64,000 bases of DNA from Agromyces sp. Marseille-P2726 (GTDB lineage Bacteria; Actinomycetota; Actinomycetes; Actinomycetales; Microbacteriaceae). The notes under the pieces are model-generated. The model saw only the letters and a program-made list of their open reading frames with translations, was not told the DNA's origin and made no database searches. This document shows, in pieces, positions 42,146-51,809 of this stretch (its first letter is position 1; every line of letters starts with the position of its first letter). Position numbers and translations under genes: made by a program. The stretch lies in contig NZ_CADDWM010000015.1 in the NCBI RefSeq assembly GCF_902809835.1, positions 1 through 64,000 on the forward strand, in the 5' to 3' direction.

Positions 42146-44398
42146 TCAGGATCCGAGGAGGCCGACCTCCATCGCGCGCTCGACGGCCTCGCTGCGTGAT
42201 GACACCCCGAGCTTTCGGTAGATCGAACCGACCTCCGAGCTCACGGTGTTGCGCGAGACGAACAGCCGCTCGCCGATCTCGCGGATCGACAGGTGGGTCT
42301 GCAGGTAGGGGAGCAGCCGCAACTCGGCTGGAGTGAGCGGCGCGTGCCCCGCGGGTGCCTCGTGATCGATCGATGCCACCAGCTCACGGAAGTCGGAGAC
42401 CTCGTCCACGAGGGAGCCGAGCTCGGGTCGATGCGCGAAGATGTCGTCGATCTCGCGCAGGAGGTGGCGGGCGCCGGCCTGGTCGTTCAGTGCCCAAGAC
42501 AACCTGGCGAGCTGCAGGCGCACCCGTACGGCGAGGAAGGGGATGGCGTAGGTGCATGCCGGTCGGGCCCGCATCGCCTGGGTGACTCGACGGCGCGCCT
42601 CGCTCAGTTCGCCGCGGTGCAGGGCGAGCCGGGCCGCCTGGGTGAACGCCAGCACCGCGGTGGAGTAGTCGTGCATGCGGAATCGGTCGATGGCGGCGAG
42701 CGCCGTCGTCAGATGGTCGGCGGCCTCGTCCCAACGTCCCTGATCCATGGCCAGCACCGCCAGTTCCGACTCGCTCACCACCAGGACGTCGAAGTTGTCC
42801 CGTGCGGCTGCCATCGACGTGCACTCGCTGAACGCGACTTCCGCCGCGGACCACTCGCCGGCCAGCAGGTGCATCTCACCGAGGAGTGCCATCGCCTGGT
42901 CGCGCCACGGACTCCACGTCGGTTCTGATGCCACCGCGAACGCGGCATCCGCCATCCCGGGCCGGGGGCCGGCCGCGCACATCATCGCCCGGAGCATCGC
43001 GCGCGACGACTCGAACGATGCCGTGCCATCATCGGGCGCCTCATCGTACGACGCGGCGTCGACCAGGGCGAGCCACCGTTCCGCCTCGGTGACCTGGCCC
43101 GACAGCGCGCAGATCCATCCCGCCAGCACCGCGAGCGGAGGATACGCCTCGATCGCGGGGACGCCGAGCCCGGCGAACCAGCGTCGCACCGTCGTGAGCT
43201 GCCCGGACTGGTAGGTCGCGAGCGCGAGGCTCGCCACCAGGTGGGTCGCCCTTGCCCGCTCGGCCGGGATGTCGATGAGGTGCTCGAGGGCCATCGCCGG
43301 CGATCCGTTCCGCTCGAACCAGTCGGCGGCGCGGACGTGGAGGGCGGCGACCGCGTCGGGCTCGACACGGTGGAGTTCGCCGAGGAGGAACTCGCGGAAG
43401 AGCGCGTGGTAGCGGAACCACTCGCGTCGTCGATCGAGGGGGAACAGGAACACGTCGGATTGCTCGAGGCTGCGCAACACGGCGCGAGCGTCGCCGTCGT
43501 CGAGCACCGCGTCGCTGAGCGGCGCGGAGAATCGTTCGAGCACCGCGGTGCGACGCAGGAATCGCTGCTCATGCTCCGAGAGCCTCGTCAGCGACTCGCG
43601 ATAGAGGTAATCGGCCACGAACCGGTCGTCACCCGAGACCGCCAACGCATCCCCTTGGCTGTCGCGAGTGATCGCGGCGGCGAGCCGGAGACCAACCGGC
43701 CAGCCCTCAGTGCGCTCGACCACCGCGACCGCGTCGCGATCGCTGAGGGGCACCTCGGCTGCGGCGAAGATCATCGCAGCGCCGTCGGCGTCGAGGGCGA
43801 GTTCTGCGGCGGTGATCTCGTACACGTCGCTCTCGGCCCGGAACCGGGGCACGTGCGGCTGCTCGCCACGGCTCGCCGACGCGACCTGCGACCCGTGCGG
43901 AATCCCCGCGAGGACCACACCGAGCACGTCGTGGCACGCGGGCGAACGCACCTCGTGGAGGTCGTCGAGCATGAGCACGAACGGATCCGGCGTGGCCCGC
44001 AGCGCGGATGCGAGCAGCGGCGCGGCACGCCCGAGGGCGGAGACGCCGCGACCGCGCACGTCATCGGCCAGGCGTTCCATGCCGGGAGCGGTGTCGGCGA
44101 ATGCCGAGGCGAGCAAGGCGAGGAGCACGGCCGGATCGTCGTCGAACCGGTCGAGCGACACCCACGCCACACGGCGCTCCTCGGCGCGCGCCCACTCCGC
44201 GAGCAGGGTCGTCTTGCCGTACCCGGCAGGCGCTGCGACGCTCACCACGCGGCATCCGCTCGCCCGCGCAGCACGGATCAGCGGGGCACGGCTCACCGAG
44301 CCTCGGGACGGCGCATCCGGCACCGAGAACTTCGCGTCGAGCAGCACTTGATGGAGCTCGACCTCCGGCGCGACCGGCGCCGGAGCTTCCTCGACCAC
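42146..44398 (-). CDS. LuxR-family regulator, MalT/LAL type
   Basis: The 750-residue protein begins with a P-loop ATPase domain (VVSVAAPAGYGKTTLLAEWARAEERRVAWVSLDRFDDDP near residue 50). It then has a long TPR-like helical region and a C-terminal LuxR HTH (PLTPAELRLLPYLQTHLSIREIGERLFVSRNTVSSEVGSIYRKLGV near residue 685). This is the LAL regulator layout, which responds to an unknown small molecule. The GTG start lies 6 nt after TAGGCT on the minus strand. The target is not evident; the neighbouring methyltransferase diverges from its promoter. Confidence 0.9.
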   Translation of the reverse strand: MVEEAPAPVAPEVELHQVLLDAKFSVPDAPSRGSVSRAPLIRAARASGCRVVSVAAPAGYGKTTLLAEWARAEERRVAWVSLDRFDDDPAVLLALLASAFADTAPGMERLADDVRGRGVSALGRAAPLLASALRATPDPFVLMLDDLHEVRSPACHDVLGVVLAGIPHGSQVASASRGEQPHVPRFRAESDVYEITAAELALDADGAAMIFAAAEVPLSDRDAVAVVERTEGWPVGLRLAAAITRDSQGDALAVSGDDRFVADYLYRESLTRLSEHEQRFLRRTAVLERFSAPLSDAVLDDGDARAVLRSLEQSDVFLFPLDRRREWFRYHALFREFLLGELHRVEPDAVAALHVRAADWFERNGSPAMALEHLIDIPAERARATHLVASLALATYQSGQLTTVRRWFAGLGVPAIEAYPPLAVLAGWICALSGQVTEAERWLALVDAASYDEAPDDGTASFESSRAMLRAMMCAAGPRPGMADAAFAVASEPTWSPWRDQAMALLGEMHLLAGEWSAAEVAFSECTSMAAARDNFDVLVVSESELAVLAMDQGRWDEAADHLTTALAAIDRFRMHDYSTAVLAFTQAARLALHRGELSEARRRVTQAMRARPACTYAIPFLAVRVRLQLARLSWALNDQAGARHLLREIDDIFAHRPELGSLVDEVSDFRELVASIDHEAPAGHAPLTPAELRLLPYLQTHLSIREIGERLFVSRNTVSSEVGSIYRKLGVSSRSEAVERAMEVGLLGS

Positions 44399-44461
44399 GC
44401 TCGAAGCCTAGTGATGGGCTCCCTTGCCGACAAGGAACCGCGCCACGCGGTACGGTTGAGG

Positions 44462-45265
44462 ATGGCTCACGATCTCGTGCCCGACACGTGGGAGCAGGGA
44501 CCGGCGTACGAACGATACGTCGGTCGGTGGAGCCGCCGAGTCGCACCACGGTTCCTCGAGTGGCTGCGGGTGCCCGGCGATCTGCGCTGGCTCGACGTCG
44601 GGTGCGGTACCGGCGCCCTCTGTGCGGCCATCCTCGATACCTGCGCACCGGCCTCGGTCGACGGGGTCGAACCATCCGAGGGGTTCCTCGAGGCAGCCGT
44701 CACGGCCCTCGGGAGTCGAGTGACCTTCCATCGAGCGGATGCCTCGGCGCTGCCCTTCGACGATGCATCGATGGACGTCGTGGTGTCGGGGCTCGTGCTG
44801 AACTTCGTGCCAGATCTCGACGCCGTCCTGGCCGAGATGTCACGCGTGGCCGTCGACGGTGGCGTCGTCGCCGCGTACGTCTGGGACTACGCCGAACGCA
44901 TGGAGCTGATGACCTGGTTCTGGCGGGTCGCGACCGACCTCGACCCGGCCGCTCGGGCGCTCGACGAAGGGCGGCGCTTCCACGACTTCACCCCCGAGGC
45001 CCTGGCCTGGCGGTTCGCAAGCGCCGGCCTGGTCGACGTCGAAGAAGGGTCGGTGGAGGTGGCCACTCGGTTCGCCGACTTCGACGACTACTGGCGCCCG
45101 TTCCTCGGTGGTCAGGGCGTCGCTCCCGCCTACGCCATGTCACTCGACGAGCCGGCCCGCGATCGGCTGCGGGAGCGGCTGCGCACCACACTGCCGACGG
45201 GCCGCGACGGCTCGATCGACCTCGTCGCGCGGGCGTGGACGGTACGGGGACTCGTGAACCGGTGA
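44462..45265 (+). CDS. Class-I SAM-dependent methyltransferase
   Basis: The 267-residue protein resembles UbiE/Methyltransf_11 types: WEQGPAYERYVGRWSRRVAPRFLEWL at the start, DVGCGTGALCAAILD as SAM motif I near residue 47, FHRADASALPFDDASMDVVVSGLVLNFVPDLDAVLAEMSRV as the remaining motifs. The substrate is unknown. The ATG is 5 nt after TACGGT (44451-44456). It shares an upstream region with the divergent LuxR-type regulator. Confidence 0.88.
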   Translation: MAHDLVPDTWEQGPAYERYVGRWSRRVAPRFLEWLRVPGDLRWLDVGCGTGALCAAILDTCAPASVDGVEPSEGFLEAAVTALGSRVTFHRADASALPFDDASMDVVVSGLVLNFVPDLDAVLAEMSRVAVDGGVVAAYVWDYAERMELMTWFWRVATDLDPAARALDEGRRFHDFTPEALAWRFASAGLVDVEEGSVEVATRFADFDDYWRPFLGGQGVAPAYAMSLDEPARDRLRERLRTTLPTGRDGSIDLVARAWTVRGLVNR

Positions 45266-45273
45266 GCGAGAAC

Positions 45274-45297
45274 AGCGGCGGGCCGGGGCCCGCCGCT
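45274..45297. terminator. Palindromic bidirectional terminator
   Basis: AGCGGCGGG, then CCGGGG, then CCCGCCGCT form a GC-rich hairpin between the convergent methyltransferase and msrA genes, with no U-tract. It can serve both strands. Confidence 0.6.
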
Positions 45298-45307
45298 GCC
45301 GCATCCG

Positions 45308-45853
45308 CTAGGAGACCGTCTCGGTGTCGCGCTTGGGCAGCTTCCAACCCGGCCGCACGTAGTGGCACGTGTAGCCGTTCGGATACCGCTCCAGGTAGTC
45401 CTGGTGCTCCGGCTCCGCCTCCCAGAAGGGCCCGGCGGGGGAGACCTCGGTCGTCGCGGGTCCGGGCCAGAGGCCCGAGGCATCCACGTCGGCGATCGTC
45501 TCGTACGCCGTGACCTCCTGCTCGGGCGTGGTCGGGAAGATCGCCGAACGGTAGCTCAGACCGATGTCGTTGCCCTGGCGGTTCCTCGTCGACGGGTCGT
45601 GGATCTGGAAGAAGAACTCCAGCAGGTCGCGGTACGACACCGTCGACGGATCGAACACGATCTCGATCGCCTCGGCGTGCGTGCCGTGGTTGCGGTACGT
45701 CGCGTTCGGAACGTCGCCGCCGGTGTACCCGACGCGCGTGTCGATCACGCCCGGACGCTTGCGGATGAGGTCCTCCATGCCCCAGAAACATCCGCCGGCG
45801 AGCACGGCGGTCTCGGTCCCGGGGATCGTGGTGATGGCACCGGGGGTCGTCAT
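45308..45853 (-). CDS. msrA: Peptide methionine (S)-sulfoxide reductase MsrA
   Basis: The 181-residue enzyme reduces methionine-S-sulfoxide. The catalytic motif is [27 protein letters not shown] near residue 20, with [14 protein letters not shown] following. The resolving cysteine region near the C-terminus ([17 protein letters not shown]) is present. The ATG follows AGGAGG and overlaps msrB by 4 nt, so the operon is msrB-msrA. Confidence 0.96.
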   Translation of the reverse strand: MTTPGAITTIPGTETAVLAGGCFWGMEDLIRKRPGVIDTRVGYTGGDVPNATYRNHGTHAEAIEIVFDPSTVSYRDLLEFFFQIHDPSTRNRQGNDIGLSYRSAIFPTTPEQEVTAYETIADVDASGLWPGPATTEVSPAGPFWEAEPEHQDYLERYPNGYTCHYVRPGWKLPKRDTETVS

Positions 45854-46338
45854 GACGCATCCTCCTTCTCGGATGTCGCGGACGCGGCATCCGTGGTCGT
45901 GAACAGTGAGCGGTACTGCCCGTACCCCTGCTCCTCGAGCTCGGCGAGCGGGACGAACCTCAGTGCGGCCGAGTTCATGCAGTAGCGAAGGCCGCCGGCC
46001 TCGACGGGGCCGTCGTCGAAGACATGCCCGAGGTGGCTGTCGGCGCCCGACGAGCGCACCTCGACGCGCTTCATGAACAGCGAGCGATCGACCTTCTCAG
46101 TGACGGCGTCGGCCTCGATGGGCTTCGTGAAGCTGGGCCAGCCCGAACGGCTCTCGAACTTGTCGGTCGACGCGAACAGCGGTTGTCCCGACACGACGTC
46201 GACGTAGATGCCCGGCTCGTGGTTGTCCCAGTACTGGTTCATGAACGCCGGCTCGGTGGCGTCCTCCTGGGTGACCCTGCGCTGGAGGGGAGTGAGGCGA
46301 GCGATGGCCTCCGGAGTCCTGCGGTAGTCCTGTGACAC
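45850..46338 (-). CDS. msrB: Peptide methionine (R)-sulfoxide reductase MsrB
   Basis: The 162-residue enzyme reduces methionine-R-sulfoxide. [32 protein letters not shown] and [10 protein letters not shown]...[15 protein letters not shown] are the family blocks, with the catalytic Cys in RYCMNS. The four Zn-binding cysteines of the CxxC-type MsrB are absent, so it is the zinc-free form. The GTG start follows AGGAGG. It is first in the msrB-msrA pair, which protects proteins against oxidation. Confidence 0.96.
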   Translation of the reverse strand: MSQDYRRTPEAIARLTPLQRRVTQEDATEPAFMNQYWDNHEPGIYVDVVSGQPLFASTDKFESRSGWPSFTKPIEADAVTEKVDRSLFMKRVEVRSSGADSHLGHVFDDGPVEAGGLRYCMNSAALRFVPLAELEEQGYGQYRSLFTTTDAASATSEKEDAS

Positions 46339-46566
46339 TTGGTTCCTCCTTCATGGGGCGCCGCTGGCTGCGGCTCCTCGGCGCCAGTTCGCGAGTCGCG
46401 TTCATGGCGCCATACAGAAGAACGAGATGGGCCGCCGCACTGTTCCGCATCTCAGCCCTCCCCGCTGTGACTTGGCTGTGAGCGGCTCCTCTTCCCGGCG
46501 TCTCGCGTCGGGTACCGGTGATGCGGGAGACTTGGCCCAGTCGCGTCTCTGGGGGAGGTGCCGGTC

Positions 46567-48243
46567 GTGGAGCTCCTGGTGGTGGTCGTGCTCGGCCTGC
46601 TCGGCATCGCCGCCGCCACCGCGATCGGTCCGCGGCTCGGGGTCGCATCACCGCTCCTGCTCGTCATCGTCGGCATCATCGTGAGCTTCCTGCCGTTCGT
46701 GCCCGACGTCGAGGTCGATCCCGAGTGGATCCTGGCCGGCGTGCTCCCGCCGCTGCTCTACTCGGCATCGGTGTCGATGCCGACGATGGAGTTCCGCCGC
46801 GAGTTCCGCGTCATCAGCGGCCTCTCGGTCGGGCTGGTGGTGGTCAGCTCGGTTGCGCTCGGCCTGCTGTTCTCGTGGATCGTTCCGGGCGTGAGCCTCG
46901 CCGCGGGCATCGCGCTCGGTGCGATCGTGAGTCCGACCGACGCGGTCGCCACGTCCATCGTGAAGCGCGTCGGCGTGACCCCGCGCATCGTCACGGTGCT
47001 CGAGGGCGAGAGCCTCCTCAACGACGCGACAGCGCTCGTGTTGCTGCGTTCCGCGATCGTCGCGGCCGGGGCATCCGTCACCTTCTGGGAGGTGGTCGGC
47101 GACTTCGTCTTCGCGGTCGCGGTCGCCGTGGTCATCGGGTACGTCGTCGGCAAGGTGAACCTCTGGGTGCGGGCGAGGGTCACGGATGCCGCGGTCAACA
47201 CCGTGATCTCGTTCGCCGTGCCGTTCGTGGCCGCCGTTCCCAGCGAGGCGCTCGGGGCCTCCGGCCTCGTCGCCGCCGTCGTGGCGGGCCTCGTGACCGG
47301 GCGCGGCGCCGCTCGGAGCCTTTCCCCGCAGCACCGCTTCTCGGATGCGCAGAACTGGCGGACCATCGAGCTGATCCTCGAGGGCGGCGTCTTCCTCGTG
47401 ATGGGACTGGAGCTGTCGGCGATCGTCGCCGACCTGCAGAGCGGCGCGCGCACCATCGAACTGGGGGTGGCCATCGCCCTCGTCTCGCTCGCGGCGGTGA
47501 TCGTCGTGCGGGCGCTGTACCTGATCCCCGCCCTCCTGCTCGAGCGCAACAGCGCCAGGCGCGCGGCCGACATCCGATCGAGGCTGTCGTCGCTCCAGGA
47601 ACGGTTCGACGCCGCCGGCACCCGGCGGGCACGGGCGAGTCGGCGAGGTCGCCGGGACCAGTCCGCGGAGGCGCGCATGAGAACCGAGTCGCGCCTGCGG
47701 CGGATGGCCGCCGACATCGACTACTTCACGGCCGTGCCGCTCGGCTGGCGGGAGGGGTCGGTGATCGTGTGGGCGGGAATGCGCGGCGCCGTCACGCTGG
47801 CCGCAGCGCAGACGCTGCCGCAGACCGCCCCCGACCGCTCGCTCATCATCTTCATCGCCTTTCTCGTCGCGGCCGGGTCCCTCATCATCCAGGGCGGAAC
47901 GCTCCCGCTGCTGGTGAGGATCGTGAAGCCCGCCGGCGTCGACAGGCAGGCCATGAGCCGAGAGCGCAGCGCCCTCGCCGGACTGCTCGCGGAGGTCGCA
48001 GACGACGTCCGAGCGCAGCGTGCCGCGAAGGCCGCCGAGGCCCGCGAGCGGACCGACACGACGACCGAGCGCCGCCTCTCCCACGGGCTCCGGCTCGAGA
48101 TCATCCAAGCGCAGCGTGAGGCACTGCTTCAGGCCCGTGATGAGGGTGCGTTCAGCTCCTCGGTGTTGACCGGTGCGCTGGAGGCCCTCGACGCCGAGCA
48201 GATCACGATGGAGCTGCGTGGCGAGCACCGCGACGGCCCCTGA
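46567..48243 (+). CDS. Na+/H+ antiporter, CPA1 (NhaP) family
   Basis: The 558-residue protein has about 12 membrane helices. The CPA1 signature appears as ALGAIVSPTDAVATSIVKRVG and EGESLLNDATALVLLRSAI near residue 150, containing the ND ion-binding pair. GMRGAVTLAAAQTLP is the conserved late helix. Residues after about 440 form a charged cytosolic tail with an RxxR-rich helix. I chose GTG 46567, about 10 nt after GGGGGAGG. GTG 46558 lies against it and is too close to the ribosome site. It presumably expels Na+ for protons. Confidence 0.92.
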   Translation: MELLVVVVLGLLGIAAATAIGPRLGVASPLLLVIVGIIVSFLPFVPDVEVDPEWILAGVLPPLLYSASVSMPTMEFRREFRVISGLSVGLVVVSSVALGLLFSWIVPGVSLAAGIALGAIVSPTDAVATSIVKRVGVTPRIVTVLEGESLLNDATALVLLRSAIVAAGASVTFWEVVGDFVFAVAVAVVIGYVVGKVNLWVRARVTDAAVNTVISFAVPFVAAVPSEALGASGLVAAVVAGLVTGRGAARSLSPQHRFSDAQNWRTIELILEGGVFLVMGLELSAIVADLQSGARTIELGVAIALVSLAAVIVVRALYLIPALLLERNSARRAADIRSRLSSLQERFDAAGTRRARASRRGRRDQSAEARMRTESRLRRMAADIDYFTAVPLGWREGSVIVWAGMRGAVTLAAAQTLPQTAPDRSLIIFIAFLVAAGSLIIQGGTLPLLVRIVKPAGVDRQAMSRERSALAGLLAEVADDVRAQRAAKAAEARERTDTTTERRLSHGLRLEIIQAQREALLQARDEGAFSSSVLTGALEALDAEQITMELRGEHRDGP

Positions 48244-48456
48244 GACGGGGTCCGGCGCAAGGGAAGATCGGCAGGGCCGGGGCCCGGACGATGCGGCTGG
48301 CCGTCAATCGCTTTGATGACATTCACAGGAACACCGGAGGTTCTCTCCAGAAGGTCTCGGCAGACTGGCCACTTCGCCCGGGCGCCCCCGCGTCCGCGGA
48401 ACGTCGAGCAAAGAGTCGTCGAGCCGCGTGCCTCGTCATTCGAACCCGTGAAAGTC

Positions 48457-49383
48457 ATGCAGAACCAGCCTTCCTTCAATAGCCCCGCCATCGAAGAGAC
48501 CCAGCCGCAGCCGTGGCGCCGCCGCGCCAAGCACGTCCGCAAGGGCTGGCGCCGCGGACCCGTCCTCGCAGCAGGCGCGGTCACGGCCATCGGCGCCATG
48601 GTCGGGACCGGATTCGTCGTGCAGGGTGCGGTCGCCGCACAGAACGACCGCATCGCCGAGACGCAGGTGCTCTCGGAAGCCGCGAACCGCGACATCCTGC
48701 AACTCGACGCCCATGGCGGCGTGCTCGAGGCTCGTGCCGTCAAGAAGGCCGAGGACACGCTGGCGGTGTCGACCACGACCATCGCCGCGGCGCAGGGCAA
48801 GGCCGATGCCGGCCAGCTCGCCGCATCCGCGGCCGCCCTCGCCGACTACAAGCTGCTCGCGCCCGAGCGCGTGTTCGCCCTCGTCGAGGAGACGACGGCG
48901 CACGCGGTCACCGTCCAGGCGGCCGTCGCCGAGGCCGACCGCATCGCGGCGGAGCAGGCGGCTGCGGCTGCGGCTGCTGCGCAGGCCGCAGCGGAGGCTG
49001 CCGCGAAGGCCGCGGCCGAGGCGCAGACTGATCGTTCGAGCTCCTCGTCGGGCTCACGTCCGGGTGCACCCGCCAACCCGTCGGAGGCGCAGGCGATCGC
49101 TCGCGACATGATGGCCTCGCAGTACGGCTGGGGTGAGGATCAGTTCGGCTGCCTGGTTGCCCTCTGGAACAAGGAGTCCGGCTGGAACGTGTACGCCGAG
49201 AACCGGTCGAGCGGTGCGTACGGCATCCCGCAGGCCCTGCCCGGCAGCAAGATGGCGTCGGCGGGCTCGGATTGGCAGACCAACCCGGCCACCCAGATCT
49301 CGTGGGGCCTCGGCTACATCGCGGGACGCTACGGCACCCCGTGCGCCGCCTGGGACACGTCGGAGCGGCAGGGCTGGTACTGA
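48457..49383 (+). CDS. Secreted lysozyme-like (APF/transglycosylase) protein
   Basis: The 308-residue protein has a basic N-terminus followed by a membrane/signal helix (GPVLAAGAVTAIGAMVGTGFVVQGAVA, residues about 28-55). A helical, Ala-rich linker with repeated AAAAA runs follows at about residues 160-200. The C-terminal domain is GWGEDQFGCLVALWNKESGWNVYAENRSSGAYGIPQALPGSKMASAGSDW...WGLGYIAGRYGTPCAAW, with the E of NKESGW as catalytic acid. Such domains are found in APF and resuscitation-promoting-type cell-wall hydrolases. A close paralogue is at 55498. The 213 bp upstream hold no clear promoter or riboswitch I can name. GTG 48448 is an alternative start. Confidence 0.85.
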   Translation: MQNQPSFNSPAIEETQPQPWRRRAKHVRKGWRRGPVLAAGAVTAIGAMVGTGFVVQGAVAAQNDRIAETQVLSEAANRDILQLDAHGGVLEARAVKKAEDTLAVSTTTIAAAQGKADAGQLAASAAALADYKLLAPERVFALVEETTAHAVTVQAAVAEADRIAAEQAAAAAAAAQAAAEAAAKAAAEAQTDRSSSSSGSRPGAPANPSEAQAIARDMMASQYGWGEDQFGCLVALWNKESGWNVYAENRSSGAYGIPQALPGSKMASAGSDWQTNPATQISWGLGYIAGRYGTPCAAWDTSERQGWY

Positions 49384-49440
49384 TCCCGCGGGCGGCCCCG
49401 AGTCGGCGGCACTGAGCCGCCCCAAGGACCCACCTCCGAA

Positions 49441-49468
49441 CGACCCCGGCGAATCCTCGCCGGGGTCG
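49441..49468 (+). terminator. GC-rich hairpin after the lysozyme-like gene
   Basis: CGACCCCGGCGA (49441-49452), loop ATCC, TCGCCGGGGTCG (49457-49468) form a perfect 12-bp hairpin, then TT. It lies 60 nt after the stop at 49383 and is likely its terminator. Confidence 0.65.
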
Positions 49469-49544
49469 TTCGCGTTCCGGCGGGCTCGTCGGCGAACGGT
49501 GTCAAGCGCCTGCACGCGACATCCGGCGTGGATAGCCTGCGATC

Positions 49545-50615
49545 ATGGGCGATGAGCAGGCAGCGACGAAGCAGGGCGGCCCGTTCGCCGGGATCATGGC
49601 CTGGGGCAAGCGGGTGACCGCGAGGGTGCTCGCGACGAAGCCGGCACGCGCGGTGCTCTCGTACCTCGAGCATCACGGCCCTCAGCTCGCCGACAGCATC
49701 ACCTACCGCACGTTGTTCTCGGTGTTCGCCGGTCTCTTCCTCGGGTTCGCGATCGGCGGCATCTGGCTGTCGGGCAATCCCGAGGCCATGGAGGCGCTGG
49801 TCGCGACGATCGGTGCCGCGATTCCCGGCCTCTTGGGCGACGACGGGCTGATCAGTACCGACGACCTGATCCAGCCGCTGACCCTCAGCATCGCCGGCGT
49901 GCTCGCGCTCATCGGACTCGTCGGGGCGGCGATCGGCGCGGTCGGGTCGCTTCGGGTCGCATTCCGCCGGCTCGCCGACCTGCCCGACGAGCAGACGTTC
50001 TTCGTCTGGGTGCTGCTGCGCGACCTTGCGCTCGCCATCGGATTCGGTGCGGCGCTCGCGGCGGCGGCCGCGGTGAACTTCTTCAGCACGATCGCGCTCG
50101 AGTCGCTGTTCGGGTGGGTCGGAGTCTCGACCCGTGCACCGCTCTACGACGTGTCGACTCGGGCGGTGTCCATCCTCGTGATCTTCCTGATCGACACCGT
50201 CGTGATCGCCGGCATGTTCCGTACGCTGTCGGGGTTGCGCCCGAGCGCCCGCTCGCTGTGGACGGGTTCGCTGCTCGGCGGGGTCGGCCTCACGGTGCTG
50301 CAGGTGCTGTCCGGCCTGTTCGTCGGCGGTGCCACGAACAACCCGCTGCTCGCGTCGTTCGGCTCGCTCATCGCCCTGCTGTTGTGGTTCAACCTCTCGG
50401 CCCAGGTCATCCTCATCGCCGCCGCGTACATCATCGCGGGCGTCGACGAGGAGCACGATCGGGTGCACGCGCGTCACAGCGCTCCCACGATCGCGTACCG
50501 GCGCCTCCAGCGCGCGGAGCGACGAGCGACGGATGCCGCGGCCGAACTCGCGGCCGCGCGGGAGGCCGTCGAGCGTGAACGTCAGCCCTCCGGCACCGAG
50601 GCGGCGGAGGGCTGA
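49545..50615 (+). CDS. YihY/BrkB-type integral membrane protein
   Basis: The 356-residue protein has about six membrane helices between residues 60 and 300 in the YihY/virulence-factor-BrkB pattern: LADSITYRTLFSVFAGLFLGFAIGG near residue 50 and FGSLIALLLWFNLSAQVILIAAAYIIAG near residue 270. The C-terminus is an Ala/Arg/Glu-rich helix. Once predicted to be RNase BN, the family is now regarded as membrane proteins of unknown function. The ATG is 6 nt after TAGCCT (49533-49538). Confidence 0.88.
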   Translation: MGDEQAATKQGGPFAGIMAWGKRVTARVLATKPARAVLSYLEHHGPQLADSITYRTLFSVFAGLFLGFAIGGIWLSGNPEAMEALVATIGAAIPGLLGDDGLISTDDLIQPLTLSIAGVLALIGLVGAAIGAVGSLRVAFRRLADLPDEQTFFVWVLLRDLALAIGFGAALAAAAAVNFFSTIALESLFGWVGVSTRAPLYDVSTRAVSILVIFLIDTVVIAGMFRTLSGLRPSARSLWTGSLLGGVGLTVLQVLSGLFVGGATNNPLLASFGSLIALLLWFNLSAQVILIAAAYIIAGVDEEHDRVHARHSAPTIAYRRLQRAERRATDAAAELAAAREAVERERQPSGTEAAEG

Positions 50616-50623
50616 CGCGCACG

Positions 50624-50839
50624 TCAGAGCGTGTCGCGGTCGGTCGGGTAGGTGGTGTCGGTCTCCACGACCTCGATCACCTCGACGTCGACCTCGTCAT
50701 CCGCGTCGGTGACGTCGTCATCGCCGAGGGCCTCCTCGACCTCCTCGTACTCCTCCTTGGGGAGTTCCGCGCTGAGCGGCAGCTCGGAGTCGGTGTACTC
50801 GCCCTCGACGGGCTCCCTGGGGCGCAGCGGGTCGGTCAT
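50624..50839 (-). CDS. Small very acidic protein
   Basis: The 71-residue protein is dominated by Asp, Glu and Val (EEYEEVEEALGDDDVTDADDEVDVEVIEVVETD). It has no Cys or Trp and no domain I recognise. GGAGGAG precedes the ATG at the proper distance, and the stop converges with the BrkB-like gene. Probably soluble and disordered. Function unknown. Confidence 0.75.
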   Translation of the reverse strand: MTDPLRPREPVEGEYTDSELPLSAELPKEEYEEVEEALGDDDVTDADDEVDVEVIEVVETDTTYPTDRDTL

Positions 50840-50987
50840 GTCTCCTCCGATCGTTCGAGCGACCGGCGTCTACGGCCGCATGGCCACGCTAGGCCCGTCT
50901 CGGGTGAGCCGAACAGGGATTGACGTGCGCCGCACACGCGGGTAGCGCACCGAGCGATCATCGTCGACGCCACCGAGCGGTCGGCCA

Positions 50988-51809
50988 TCAGCGTCGCGCC
51001 GTCGAGATCCGGTGCAGCGCCGCCCACTGCGCGGCCGTGATCGATCGGACCAGTGCGTTCGTCGCAACCCCCGCATCGCGCGCCCACGCCGTCGCGATCC
51101 GCCGCCCCCCGACGGATCCCGCCATTGCGACCGCCCCTCGGCCGGGTGCGGCGAACACTCGCCGCACGAGGTGCCGGTAGGCGCGGGACTCCGACACGGG
51201 TACCAGCGGCGACGTCCTGCGCTCCAGGTGCAGGAGGCCCGCGTCGACCGAGGGTACGGGTGCGAACGCGCGAGCCGGAATGCGCCGCAGCAGCGACGAG
51301 TCGTACCAGGGCCACCACTCCGCGGTCATGAGCGTCGCCCCGCCCACCCCCGCGCGCTTGCGTGCCACCTCCCACTGCAGCACGAGCAGGGCGTGCTGCC
51401 ATGAGGAATCGGCGAACAATCGCCTGAGCAACGGCGTCGTGAGGCGGAACGGCACGTTCGAGACGAGGTTGGACGGTCGGGGCATCCGGAACTCGAGCAG
51501 ATCTCCGTGCACGACGCGCACGCGCCTGCCGTGGCGCGCTCGGAGGCGTTCGACGTACCGGCGGTCGATCTCGACCGCCGTCAGCGGCATCCGAGCGGCG
51601 ATGACCTCGGTGATCGCGCCGTCGCCGGGACCGAACTCGATGAGCGGATGCCGCGGCCAGCCGCTCACCACGTCGGCGATCGATGCGGCGACCCGACGGT
51701 CGCGGAGGAAGTTCTGTCCGTACTCGTGCCGGCCGCCGGTGACGGGCCGGCCGACGCGTGAAGCTCGTGATCGTGGGGAAGAGGAAGGGGAAGAGGAAGA
51801 GGTGCGCAT
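50988..51809 (-). CDS. erm: Erm-family 23S rRNA adenine N6-methyltransferase
   Basis: The 273-residue enzyme modifies the A2058-equivalent adenine and gives macrolide-lincosamide-streptogramin resistance. Erm hallmarks are EYGQNFLRDRRVAASIADVV (residues about 29-48), the SAM site LIEFGPGDGAITEVIA, the VEIDRRYVERLRAR loop and the catalytic NVPFRLTTPLLRRLF. The house-keeping relative KsgA has NLPYxxxTPI and a different N-terminus, so KsgA is unlikely. The first 17 residues are Ser/Arg-rich. The ATG follows ACGGAGC. Upstream lies a short leader peptide with an RLR motif (see 52004), so induction by macrolides is likely. Confidence 0.9.
   Translation of the reverse strand: MRTSSSSPSSSPRSRASRVGRPVTGGRHEYGQNFLRDRRVAASIADVVSGWPRHPLIEFGPGDGAITEVIAARMPLTAVEIDRRYVERLRARHGRRVRVVHGDLLEFRMPRPSNLVSNVPFRLTTPLLRRLFADSSWQHALLVLQWEVARKRAGVGGATLMTAEWWPWYDSSLLRRIPARAFAPVPSVDAGLLHLERRTSPLVPVSESRAYRHLVRRVFAAPGRGAVAMAGSVGGRRIATAWARDAGVATNALVRSITAAQWAALHRISTARR

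Noticed and set aside
48244..48456. A riboswitch (for example c-di-AMP type) before the lysozyme-like gene
   Set aside because: The 213-nt leader is long enough, but I could not identify the conserved core or a matching leader before the paralogue at 55498.
50988..51809. KsgA/RsmA 16S dimethyltransferase
   Set aside because: NVPFRLTTPL, the GQNFLRDRRV start and the leader peptide fit Erm; KsgA has NLPY in this motif.
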